In this document: positions 17,015 to 24,535 of the stretch, one piece after another
Numbering within the stretch: position 1 is the first letter of the stretch
How the letters are laid out: each line of letters opens with the position of its first letter
Assembly: GCA_964633205.1 (NCBI GenBank)
Contig: CAZWFN010000088.1
Coordinates: 1 to 26,152 of the forward strand
Direction of reading: 5' to 3'
DNA length: 26,152 bases
DNA from: CAYVQE01 sp964633205
Lineage (GTDB): Bacteria; Myxococcota; B64-G9
Notes under the pieces: generated by a model
What the model was told of the DNA's origin: nothing
Seen by the model: the letters and a program-made list of their open reading frames with translations, nothing else
Database searches by the model: none
Position numbers and translations under genes: made by a program

Positions 17015-17698
17015 GTGGAGGACTTCATCGAATACCTGCAGCAGGGCGGCCGGGCCCTGGGGCTGGAACTGGAGCCGGCCGCGCTGGAGCGCCTGGCGGC
17101 CCACCAGCGCTTGCTGCTGCGCTGGGCCGACAAGGTCAACCTGACCACGGTGCGCGAGCCCCGGGCCATGGCCGAGCGTCTCTACCTGGACTCGGCCGTG
17201 TTGGCCCCGGCGCTGGGGGCCAGCACCCGGGTCCACGACGTGGGCTCTGGCGCCGGTTTTCCGGGCCTGGTGCTCAAAGCCCTGCGGCCCGAGCTGGCGC
17301 TTACCCTGACCGAGGCGCGGCGCAAACGGGTCAGCTTCCTGCACCAGGCGGCCCGGGCCATGGGGCTCGGCCAGGGGATGGAGATTCGCTGGCAGCGGCT
17401 GGGCTGGGCGGGCGGCGGGCGCCGGCCGCAGCCCGCCGACTGGGCCGAACCGGTCTGGGACGAGGTGGTGTCGCGGGCGACGCTGCCGCCGCCGCTGTGG
17501 GTCGAGCAGGGCAGCCGCCTGGTGGCGCCCGGCGGCCGCTTGTGGATCATGGCCGGCCAGCCCCACGGCAGCGGCGATGCCCGCGCCGACTGGCGCTCGG
17601 CCGGGCTGCCGGCCGGCTTCCGCCTGGAGCGCGAGCAGCGTTACCGGCTGCCCTTCTGCGGTCTGGAGCGCTGGCTGGTGGCCTTGCGTCGGGTGTAG
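17015..17698 (+). CDS. rsmG: 16S rRNA (guanine527-N7)-methyltransferase RsmG
   Basis: RsmG (GidB) methylates N7 of G527 in 16S rRNA using S-adenosylmethionine. The 227-residue product has the N-terminal helical 'YLQQGGRALGLELEPAALER', 'LLLRWADKVNLTTVREP', the SAM-binding 'VHDVGSGAGFPGLVLKALRP', 'EARRKRVSFLHQAAR' and the later 'DEVVSRATLP'. The usual 'RA(V/L)A' motif is 'RATL' here. The start is GTG at 17015, 24 bases after mnmG, with only a weak ribosome-binding site. The normal gene order mnmG-rsmG-parA-parB is kept. Confidence 0.93.
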   Translation: MEDFIEYLQQGGRALGLELEPAALERLAAHQRLLLRWADKVNLTTVREPRAMAERLYLDSAVLAPALGASTRVHDVGSGAGFPGLVLKALRPELALTLTEARRKRVSFLHQAARAMGLGQGMEIRWQRLGWAGGGRRPQPADWAEPVWDEVVSRATLPPPLWVEQGSRLVAPGGRLWIMAGQPHGSGDARADWRSAGLPAGFRLEREQRYRLPFCGLERWLVALRRV

Positions 17699-17814
17699 CC
17701 TGATTTTTGCGCTGGACCGCTCGCCGGCGGTGTGGTAATAAACGGGCCCCGTCGTGGATGGATGAACGACCGCCGCGCAGCCGGGCGACCGCTGCGCAGC
17801 AACGGAACGCGCTC

Positions 17815-18579
17815 ATGGGACGCATCATCGCCATCGCCAACCAGAAGGGCGGGGTCGGCAAGACCACCACCGCGGTCAATCTGGCCGCTGCCCTCAGCCT
17901 GGCCGAACGGCCCGTGCTGCTGGTCGATTGCGATCCGCAGGCCAATGCCACCACCGGGCTGGGCTACGGCGCTGATCCGGATCGCCGCAGCCTGTATGAC
18001 CTGCTGCTCGGCGAGGCGGAGCTGGGGGCGGTGATGCTCGACACCGAGCTCGAGCACCTCAAGCTGCTGCCCGCGGACTCGGATCTGATCGGCGCCGAGG
18101 TCGAGCTGGTCGAGGCCCCGGAGCGCGAATCGCGGCTGCGCCGGGCGCTCGAGCCGACGCGATCCGATCACGAGTTCATCCTGATCGACTGCCCGCCGTC
18201 GCTGGGCTTGCTGACGGTCAATGCCTTGGCCTGCGCCGACGGGGTGATCGTGCCGCTGCAATGCGAGTACTATGCGCTCGAAGGGCTGTCGAGTCTGCTA
18301 CGCACCATCGACATGATCCGCGCCGGCATCAACCCGCGGCTGTCGATCGACGGCATCTTGCTGACCATGTTCGATACCCGCAACGCCATCGCCCATTCGG
18401 TGGCCGAGGAAGCGCGGTCTTACTTCGATGGCCAGGTCTTCAGCACCGCCATCCCGCGCAACGTGCGGCTGTCCGAGGCTCCGTCCTTCGGCCAGCCGGT
18501 GCTGCTGTACGACATCCGTTCCCGGGGCTCGGAGAGCTACATGGCCCTGGCGCGGGAGATCTTACTTGCTAGTAAGTAA
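17815..18579 (+). CDS. parA: Chromosome partitioning ATPase ParA (Soj)
   Basis: ParA is a DNA-binding ATPase that moves ParB-parS complexes and so segregates replicated origins. The 254-residue product has the deviant Walker A 'KGGVGKTT' (residues 11-18), 'LLVDCDPQANATTGLG', Walker B 'FILIDCPPSLGLLTVNAL' and 'IPRNVRLSEAPSFGQPV', all typical of chromosomal Soj proteins. ATG 17815 gives the standard 'MGRIIAIANQKGG' start; an upstream in-frame extension is probably not translated. The gene follows rsmG after 116 bp and precedes parB by 20 bp. Its last six codons are AT-rich and contain an inverted repeat. Confidence 0.97.
   Translation: MGRIIAIANQKGGVGKTTTAVNLAAALSLAERPVLLVDCDPQANATTGLGYGADPDRRSLYDLLLGEAELGAVMLDTELEHLKLLPADSDLIGAEVELVEAPERESRLRRALEPTRSDHEFILIDCPPSLGLLTVNALACADGVIVPLQCEYYALEGLSSLLRTIDMIRAGINPRLSIDGILLTMFDTRNAIAHSVAEEARSYFDGQVFSTAIPRNVRLSEAPSFGQPVLLYDIRSRGSESYMALAREILLASK
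18561..18576. repeat. Inverted repeat at the parA 3' end
   Basis: CTTACT-TGCT-AGTAAG has 6-bp arms around a four-base loop. It covers the last codons of parA, just before the AT-rich parA-parB spacer. It may be an mRNA hairpin or an operator. No T-run follows, so a terminator is unlikely. Confidence 0.35.
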
Positions 18580-18599
18580 CTGTTTATAAAGGCTTTATT

Positions 18600-19481
18600 A
18601 TGTCTTCAGCCAGACGCAAGGCCCTGGGCAAGGGGCTCAATGCACTCATCCCGGCCAGCGCCGAGAGCAAGGGCCCGAATGGCGAGCGCCAGGGTCTGTT
18701 CCAGTGTCCGCTCGACCAGCTGGTCCCCAACGAGGAGCAGCCGCGGCAGAGCTTCGACGAGGCCAAGCTGCGCGAGCTGACAGAGAGCGTGCGCGCCAAA
18801 GGGGTCATCCAACCGCTGGTGGTGCGGGCGCTGGACGATGGCCGCTTCCAGATCGTGGCCGGCGAGCGTCGCTGGCGGGCCTCGCGGCTGGCCGGGTTGG
18901 AGCGCGTGCCGGTGGTGGTCCAGGACATCAGCGGCACCGAGGCGCTGGAGCTGGCACTGATCGAGAACATCCAACGCGAGGATCTGAACCCGCTCGAGGA
19001 GGCCGAGGCCTACCGGCAGCTGATCGAGGGTCACGGCCTGACCCAGGAGAGCCTGGCGGCCCGGGTGGGCCGCCAGCGCTCGACCGTGGCCAATGCCCTG
19101 CGCCTGCTCAAGCTGCCCGCGGAGGTGCAGCACCACCTGCTGACCGGGGAGCTGTCGATGGGCCACGCCCGTGCCATCCTGGGCATCGACAGCGCCAGCG
19201 GGCGCAAGGCCATGGCGCGCAAGGTGGTGCGCGACGGCCTCAGCGTCCGCGCCTGCGAGCAGCTGGTGCGCAACCAGGCCACCCGTTCCAGCCGATCGCG
19301 ACCGGCCGCCGCCGCGCCCCGCCCACTCGGGCCGGCGCAGCGCAAGCTGGTCGAGGATCTGCAGCGCCGCTTCGGCACCAAGGTCGAGTTGCAGCCCAAG
19401 CGCCGGGGTGGCAAGCTGATCATCCACTACTACTCGAACGAGGAGTTCGACCGCGTGCTCGACGTGCTCGAGCTGCGCTGA
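18600..19481 (+). CDS. parB: Chromosome partitioning protein ParB (Spo0J)
   Basis: ParB binds parS, clamps and slides along DNA in a CTP-dependent manner, and stimulates ParA. The 293-residue product has the N-terminal ParA-contact motif 'GKGLNALIP', the CTP-binding 'GERRWRAS' (88-95), 'ALIENIQREDLNPLEEAEAY', and the helix-turn-helix 'LTQESLAARVGRQRSTVANA' (about 151-170). A basic linker rich in Ala and Arg precedes the C-terminal dimerisation domain, which ends 'EEFDRVLDVLELR'. AAAGG precedes ATG 18600. It is 14 bp from the bactofilin gene. Its targets, two parS sites, are at 15115 and 16951. Confidence 0.97.
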   Translation: MSSARRKALGKGLNALIPASAESKGPNGERQGLFQCPLDQLVPNEEQPRQSFDEAKLRELTESVRAKGVIQPLVVRALDDGRFQIVAGERRWRASRLAGLERVPVVVQDISGTEALELALIENIQREDLNPLEEAEAYRQLIEGHGLTQESLAARVGRQRSTVANALRLLKLPAEVQHHLLTGELSMGHARAILGIDSASGRKAMARKVVRDGLSVRACEQLVRNQATRSSRSRPAAAAPRPLGPAQRKLVEDLQRRFGTKVELQPKRRGGKLIIHYYSNEEFDRVLDVLELR

Positions 19482-19495
19482 CGGCAGGTGGCCCG

Positions 19496-20077
19496 GTGGC
19501 ACTCTTTCGCAAGGACAGGATCCAGACCGATGTCGCAGACGAGGCTTCGGGAACGGACTGGCAGCAGCAGCCAACGCCGGTGCGTTCCCAGCCCGCAGCC
19601 AAAAAGGAGAGGCCGGTGACCTTGAAGACCGATGAAATCACCACCATCCTGGGCAAGGGATCGGAGTTCGAAGGCAAGCTGCAGTTCGAAGGGACGCTGC
19701 GCATCGAAGGCGTGTTCTCGGGCGAGATCGCGTCGGACTCGGTGCTCGTGGTGGGCGAGGGCGCCCGGGTCGACGCCGAGGTCGACATCGGCACCATCAT
19801 CATCAACGGCGAGGTCCAGGGCAACGTGCGCGCCAAGCAGGGGGTGGAGCTGCGGGGCAAGGGTCGGCTGAAGGGCAACCTCGAGACCCCGTCGCTGTAC
19901 ATCGAAAAGGGCGTGGTATTCGACGGCAGCTGCAAGATGGATCACCGCTCCGGGGGCGGGGTCTTCGGCAAGGCCGGCCAGGCCGAGGCGACCGGCGATT
20001 CGGCCGCCAAGAGCGACAAGACCGACAAGACCGACAAGACCGACAAAAACGACAAAATCGACAAGGCCAAGAAGTGA
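19496..20077 (+). CDS. Bactofilin family cytoskeletal protein
   Basis: Bactofilins polymerise without nucleotide into filaments that scaffold proteins at the membrane, stalks or chromosome poles. The 193-residue product has a short N-terminal region (MALFRKDRIQT), then the beta-helix core (about 45-150). Regular turns such as 'GSEFEGKLQFEGTLRIEGVF', 'IIINGEVQGNVRAKQGVEL' and 'KGRLKGNLETPSLYIEKG' are visible. The C-terminal tail is six near-repeats of a (S/T/N/I)-D-K tripeptide, lysine- and aspartate-rich. GTG 19496 is preferred, with AGGTGG just upstream. It lies 14 bp after parB, and its stop overlaps the next start (GTGA). In Myxococcus, bactofilins encoded beside parAB scaffold the ParABS system; the same role here is inference. 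Confidence 0.92.
   Translation: MALFRKDRIQTDVADEASGTDWQQQPTPVRSQPAAKKERPVTLKTDEITTILGKGSEFEGKLQFEGTLRIEGVFSGEIASDSVLVVGEGARVDAEVDIGTIIINGEVQGNVRAKQGVELRGKGRLKGNLETPSLYIEKGVVFDGSCKMDHRSGGGVFGKAGQAEATGDSAAKSDKTDKTDKTDKNDKIDKAKK
20012..20065 (+). repeat. 9-bp tandem repeat encoding the bactofilin tail
   Basis: Six consecutive 9-bp units related to ACCGACAAG encode an S/T/N/I-D-K tripeptide repeat. Three units are nearly identical and the outer ones have diverged. Such a repeat can expand or contract by slippage without breaking the frame, so tail length may vary between strains. Confidence 0.85.
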
Positions 20078-20598
20078 GCACCGAGAGCCTCTCAGCCAAC
20101 CTCGACGATCCGGAACGCCTGCGCCAGTTGCTCGATCGGGTCTCCGATCGGCTGGGGGATCGGTTGTCGCAGTCGCTGAGCAGCCGCTTGCAGCGCAGCG
20201 GATTGCTCGAGCAGATCGACGCGCTCGATGCTGCGGACAGCGGTCCAACCGGCCAGCCGGAGCCGGCGTTCCAGCGCGCCGCCGCCGCCGGGCAGCCGGA
20301 GGAGGCCAAGACCTGCAATCAGCCGGACTGCGAGCTGCCGGCCCGGGCCCGCGGCCTGTGCTCCAAGCACTACCAGCGCCTGCGCTATGCCCAGAAACGG
20401 GCCGAGGAGCGCGGCGATCCGATCCCCGAAGACCTCGACCAGGCCCGCGCCCAGCAGGCGCGCAAGCCCAATCGGCGCACGTCCAAGCGCGGCGGCGGCG
20501 TCTGCAGCGTGGACGGCTGCGAGCGGGCCAACTACGCCAAGGACATGTGCGGCAAGCACTTCATGGAGTGGGTGCGGTCGCAGAAAAACGGCGAATGA
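20074..20598 (+). CDS. Tandem CX4CX9CX2H zinc-knuckle protein, downstream of bactofilin
   Basis: I know no assigned function for this 174-residue protein. Residues 10-50 are predicted helical and amphipathic ('RLRQLLDRVSDRLGDRLSQS'), possibly an oligomerisation or contact helix. Two modules with identical spacing follow: Cys81-x4-Cys86-x9-Cys96-x2-His99 and Cys144-x4-Cys149-x9-Cys159-x2-His162. Each has a basic or aromatic stretch just after the His, and a basic, Gln/Arg-rich linker lies between them. Similar 'C..C..GLCSKHYQR' modules occur as predicted zinc-binding, nucleic-acid-binding elements, for instance in phage HNH proteins. No HNH residues are seen here. The GTG start overlaps the bactofilin stop (GTGA), so the two are translationally coupled within the parAB cluster. 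DNA binding at the segregation complex is an attractive hypothesis. Confidence 0.8.
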   Translation: MSTESLSANLDDPERLRQLLDRVSDRLGDRLSQSLSSRLQRSGLLEQIDALDAADSGPTGQPEPAFQRAAAAGQPEEAKTCNQPDCELPARARGLCSKHYQRLRYAQKRAEERGDPIPEDLDQARAQQARKPNRRTSKRGGGVCSVDGCERANYAKDMCGKHFMEWVRSQKNGE

Positions 20599-20612
20599 GC
20601 GGGAGCAGCGGT

Positions 20613-22376
20613 ATGCGCCAATCCATCCTGGGGGCCTGGTTTTGCTGTGCTGCGGCCGGCGCCATGCTGGTCGGCTGCGCGCACGACGGCGAGCAGCGAC
20701 CGGCGTCCGCTACCGCGGCCGCGCCGGCCGCCGACGAGGAGGTGATCGTGATCGAGCCCGCGCACCCGATCGCCGTGCTCGAGCGCAAGCTCGCCCGCTA
20801 CGCCCCGGTGCGCATCGGCTACGATGCCCAGCGGCTCGACCCCGATCAGCGCCGGGCGGTCCGGGCGCTGGTGGCGGCCTCGCGCATCATCGACGATCTG
20901 TTCTGGCGCCAGGCCTCGCCCCACGGGCCGGTCTTGCGCGATCGGCTGGCCGAGCCGCGCGATGCGACCGAGCGGCTGCTGGCGGACTACCTGCGCATCA
21001 ACTACGGCGCCTACGACCGGCTGGACGATTTCGCGCCCTTCATGCGCGCCCGGGGACCCGCGGGCCAGAACCTGGTGCCGCCCAAACCGCTGGGGGCCAA
21101 CTTCTACCCGGTCGAGCTGACCAAGCAGCAGTGGCAGGCCCACCTGGCGGCCCGGCCGCAAGACCGCAAAGCCTTCGAGTCCAACTTCACCGTCATCCGC
21201 CGCCGCGACGGCGAGCTGGTGGCCATCCCTTACTCCGAGCACTACGCCGCGCCGCTGGCCGAGGCGGCCGGGTTGCTGGAACAAGCCGCCGCTCTGGTGG
21301 CCAACGACAGCCTGGCGCGCTACCTGCGCACCCGGGCGGCCGCCTTTCGCTCCAACGACTACTATGAAAGCGACATGGACTGGATGGACGTGTCCGACTC
21401 GCTGCTCGAGGTGACCATCGGACCCTACGAGGTCTACGAGGATCGGCTGTTCAACTACAAGGCGGCCTTCGAGAGCTTCATCACCATCCGCGATTCGGCC
21501 GAGAGCCAGAAGCTGGCCCGGGTGGCCGAGCACCTGGTGGCCATGGAGCGCAACCTGCCCATCCCGGACGAGCACAAGAACTTCGACCGCGGGCTGAGTT
21601 CACCCATCCTGGTGGTGGATCTGATCTATTCGGCCGGCGACACCCGGGCCGGGGTGCAGACGTTGGCGTTCAACCTGCCCAACGACGAGCGGGTGCGCGA
21701 GGCCAAGGGCTCGAAGAAGGTCATGCTCAAGAACATCAGCCACGCCAAGTTCGACCGCATCCTGCAGCCCATCGCCGAGCGGGTGCTGCTGGCCGAGCAG
21801 CGGCCGCTGCTGTCCTTCGACGCCTACTTCAACCACACCCTGATGCACGAGGTCTCCCACGGCCTGGGCCCGGGCTTCATCGAGCGCGACGGTGAGCGCA
21901 CCACGGTCAACCGGCTGCTCGAGGAGCACTACTCGGCCATCGAAGAGACCAAGGCCGATGTGCTGGGAATGTACAACACGCTCTACCTGGTCGAGCAGGG
22001 CGTGCTGGACGAGAAGCTGGCCAAGAGCGGGCTGGTCACCTTCCTGGCCGGCGTCTTCCGCTCGGTGCGCTTCGGCGTCCACGAGTCCCATGGCCGGGCC
22101 AACGCCATCGTTTTCAACGTCCTGCTCGAGCGCGGCGCCTACCGCTATCACCCCGATGAAAAACGCTTTTCAGTCGATCTCGCCAAGGCGCCGCAGGCGG
22201 TGCGCGAGCTGGCTCGCCAAGTGCTGATGATCGAGGCCGAGGGCGACTATGCCGCCGCCGGCGAGCTGATCGAGCGCCACGGCCACCTGGGCCCGGAGAT
22301 GAAGTCGCGGCTGGAGGCGCTGGCCGACATCCCGGTCGACATCGTACCGCGCTTCGCGGTCGACGAGCAGGGCTGA
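20613..22376 (+). CDS. Lipoprotein metallopeptidase of the M49 (dipeptidyl-peptidase III-like) family
   Basis: M49 enzymes are zinc exopeptidases that remove dipeptides. The 587-residue product begins with a lipoprotein signal: basic Arg2, a hydrophobic stretch and the lipobox 'LVGC' (Cys22), so it should be anchored in the cell envelope. The zinc site is His412-Glu413-x-x-His416 ('MHEVSHGLGPG'), followed by the M49-type 'EETKADVLGMY', in which Glu445 is the likely third ligand. This is the five-residue HExxH form, not the six-residue HExxGH of eukaryotic enzymes. Other bacterial-type features are 'SDMDWMDVSDSLLEVTIGPY' and 'ESHGRANAIVFNVLLERGAY'. ATG 20613 is chosen because GGGAG lies seven bases upstream; ATG 20595 overlaps the previous stop and would add six residues. 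It is the last gene of the parAB cluster. Confidence 0.88.
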   Translation: MRQSILGAWFCCAAAGAMLVGCAHDGEQRPASATAAAPAADEEVIVIEPAHPIAVLERKLARYAPVRIGYDAQRLDPDQRRAVRALVAASRIIDDLFWRQASPHGPVLRDRLAEPRDATERLLADYLRINYGAYDRLDDFAPFMRARGPAGQNLVPPKPLGANFYPVELTKQQWQAHLAARPQDRKAFESNFTVIRRRDGELVAIPYSEHYAAPLAEAAGLLEQAAALVANDSLARYLRTRAAAFRSNDYYESDMDWMDVSDSLLEVTIGPYEVYEDRLFNYKAAFESFITIRDSAESQKLARVAEHLVAMERNLPIPDEHKNFDRGLSSPILVVDLIYSAGDTRAGVQTLAFNLPNDERVREAKGSKKVMLKNISHAKFDRILQPIAERVLLAEQRPLLSFDAYFNHTLMHEVSHGLGPGFIERDGERTTVNRLLEEHYSAIEETKADVLGMYNTLYLVEQGVLDEKLAKSGLVTFLAGVFRSVRFGVHESHGRANAIVFNVLLERGAYRYHPDEKRFSVDLAKAPQAVRELARQVLMIEAEGDYAAAGELIERHGHLGPEMKSRLEALADIPVDIVPRFAVDEQG

Positions 22377-22414
22377 GCCGGCGTTGCCCAGGCAGCTTCA
22401 AGCCAACGACCGAT

Positions 22415-24520
22415 CTACCAGTTCCAGTCCCAGTCCCCACATTCCGGAGTGGCCCCCGCGTACAGCAAGTCGTTGCAGTCCCTGGGCTCCAACCGGTACT
22501 GGCCGTCGGCGAAGTCGAGCACACCGGTGATGCTGGTGAAGGTGAAATCCACGCCGGCGGATACGCGATCGTCGTCATCGTGGTGGGTGCAGTCGACGAG
22601 ATCCTCCAGCGTCTGCTCGGCCGGACAGGCGAAGCCGTGGCGGAATTCCCAGCCCACGATCAGCTCGTTGCCCCCATCGTCCGCGACCACGAAGTCGCCG
22701 TAGTCACCGCCGTCGCTGGGCACGCTGGTGTTGGCGATGTGCAAATCGGCGATCTCGATCAGCACCCCCTCGTAGGACTCGATCCCGTTTTCCAGGCCGA
22801 GCAGGGAATCGAGCTGGTCGAAGGCCACGGGCTGCAACGGCGCGCCGGGGCTAGTGTTGGACAGGCCATAATCCTCCAGCGCAGCGAAGATCTCCGATTT
22901 GCCCAAAAACTCCTGGTACTTGCCGACTACATCGACCCGATCGCCCCGCGCCAGCCCGACCGGCAGCTGCTCGCTGTAGACCATGATGCCGCTGTGGGCG
23001 CGGTTGTCGACATCCGCTTCGTCCTGCACGAAGACCCCGTACTGGTTCGGCGCGAACTCGACGATTCCGGTCACCACCACGCCGTTCAGGGTGACCTCGC
23101 AGAGCTGGAAGGCGCGATCGGCGAGGTCTCGATCCTGCAGGCGCTGGATCGAAATGCCGCTACCGGCGATCGGGCAGCTGCAGAGCGCTCCGTCGCCCGA
23201 TTCGATGTCCGTGCAGCCCCGGGGCTCGAGCGCGAAGCCGCCGCCGGCGGTGCGCCGCCAGATGCCGGTCAGGCTGTCGATGTCGCTGGCATCGTACTGG
23301 TACTCGTTACGAAACAGCGAGCCGATGTCGAACTCATGTCCGCCCCAGGTGACCGTGTAGCCCGCCTGGCAGTCGGCCCCAAGCGGCACATCGAGCGCAT
23401 CGCTGCCATCTTCCAGGCGCACCACCGTGGCCACCCAGTCCTCCGGGTTCTCGGCCAGCTGCGCCGCCGTGGGACCCGGCTGTTCGGGCGCCGGCAGCTG
23501 GTCGGCGACCTCGAGTGTCTCGGCCCAGGTGGTCTCGATCCAGTAGCCAGCGGCATCGTCGTGGCGCAAGAAGCCGCGGATGTTGATACTCCAGCCGGGC
23601 AGGTAGTTGGTGGCCGTGCTCTGGTCGCGGACCCGGATGGCGTCACCGTCTGCCTCATGTACCCAGAAGGTGTCCGGCCAGATCGAATACGCGTCGATCT
23701 CGGCCATCAGGCTGGTCACGGTCAGGTTGTCCAGCTGTACCTGGCGGTCGACCCAGCTCGGATCGCGCACATCGGCAATCGCGGCCGGATCGCAGGCGTC
23801 GCCGATGCCGTCTTCGTCGTGATCGCCTTGATGGGCGTTGTAGACCTCCGGACAGTTATCGCAGACATCGCCCACGCCGTCGCCGTCGCCGTCGAGCTGT
23901 TGGACGTTGCTGGTGAAGGGGCAGTTGTCCTCGCCGTTGGCCACGCCGTCGCCGTCGGCGTCCTCGTCGCTGGCGGCACAGGTGCCCTCATCGGGATCGC
24001 ACAGTCCGCTCTGGCAGTCGGAGTCCTCGGCACAGTCCAGCCCGTCGGCGCAGGGCGGGCAGGAGCCGCCGCAGTCGATGTCGCTTTCATCGCCATCCAG
24101 GACCTCGTTGCTGCAATCTCCGGCAGGAGAACATCTGTTCGTCTGCGGATCGCAGAAGCCGCTCTGGCAGTCGGCGTCGTCGCTGCAAACCAACCCGTCG
24201 GCGCACGGGGCGCAGGAGCCACCGCAGTCGACGTCGGTCTCGTCCCGATCCTTTTCATGGTTGGAGCAGTGTTCGGCATCGGCGCAGCTGCCCTGATAGC
24301 AGTCTTGGCTCTGGCAATCCCCGTCGTTTTCACAGGCGGCGCCGTGGGCACAGGCATCGCAGTCCGCACCGCCGCAGTCGACGTCGGTCTCGTCGCCGTT
24401 TCGGGCACCGTCGTCGCAGCTGGGGCTGGCGCTTTGGCCCTCGGTGTCGATGACCAGCGAGCAGGCGGGAGTGAGCAGCAGCCAGGCGGTGGTGCACAAC
24501 AGTGTGGTCAGGGTTCGCAT
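22415..24520 (-). CDS. Secreted Cys-rich protein with thrombospondin type 3 repeats and OB-fold-like modules
   Basis: This 701-residue protein has an N-terminal signal ending 'LLLTPAC' (Cys20). That is lipoprotein-like, although Thr replaces the preferred Leu at -3. Three Cys-rich repeats of about 50 residues follow (35-181), each with 'DETDVDCGG'-type, 'PCADG' and 'DCQSG.C' blocks. Two calcium-binding thrombospondin type 3 repeats come next ('DADGDGVANGEDNC', 'DGDGDGVGDVCDNCPE', 187-244). The rest contains two related beta-rich modules, each ending in an '(I/L)TG..... ..EPR.C.D' motif. The second resembles the OB-fold region of extracellular nucleases ('GVFVQDEADVDNRAHSGIMV', 'GDRVDVVGKYQEFLG'), but no nuclease domain follows. 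It is probably surface-exposed and calcium-dependent. GGAGG precedes ATG 24520. It lies 15 bp after the FlgO-like gene on the same strand. Confidence 0.85.
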   Translation of the reverse strand: MRTLTTLLCTTAWLLLTPACSLVIDTEGQSASPSCDDGARNGDETDVDCGGADCDACAHGAACENDGDCQSQDCYQGSCADAEHCSNHEKDRDETDVDCGGSCAPCADGLVCSDDADCQSGFCDPQTNRCSPAGDCSNEVLDGDESDIDCGGSCPPCADGLDCAEDSDCQSGLCDPDEGTCAASDEDADGDGVANGEDNCPFTSNVQQLDGDGDGVGDVCDNCPEVYNAHQGDHDEDGIGDACDPAAIADVRDPSWVDRQVQLDNLTVTSLMAEIDAYSIWPDTFWVHEADGDAIRVRDQSTATNYLPGWSINIRGFLRHDDAAGYWIETTWAETLEVADQLPAPEQPGPTAAQLAENPEDWVATVVRLEDGSDALDVPLGADCQAGYTVTWGGHEFDIGSLFRNEYQYDASDIDSLTGIWRRTAGGGFALEPRGCTDIESGDGALCSCPIAGSGISIQRLQDRDLADRAFQLCEVTLNGVVVTGIVEFAPNQYGVFVQDEADVDNRAHSGIMVYSEQLPVGLARGDRVDVVGKYQEFLGKSEIFAALEDYGLSNTSPGAPLQPVAFDQLDSLLGLENGIESYEGVLIEIADLHIANTSVPSDGGDYGDFVVADDGGNELIVGWEFRHGFACPAEQTLEDLVDCTHHDDDDRVSAGVDFTFTSITGVLDFADGQYRLEPRDCNDLLYAGATPECGDWDWNW
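23978..24418 (-). repeat. Three Cys-rich 50-residue coding repeats
   Basis: The three copies (protein residues 35-79, 85-130 and 136-181) share the pattern C-x5-GDE(T/S)D(V/I)DCGG-xC-xxCA(D/H)G-xxC-x4-DCQS-xxC. Copies two and three are the most alike. The underlying DNA is correspondingly repetitive and prone to recombination or misassembly. Confidence 0.85.
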
Positions 24521-24535
24521 CGTGGCCTCCAGGGC

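Noticed and set aside
15119..17566. 815-codon minus-strand open frame opposite mnmG and rsmG
   Set aside because: Antisense shadow of two unmistakable genes; low-complexity Gln/Gly/Pro/Ala-rich translation with no motif.
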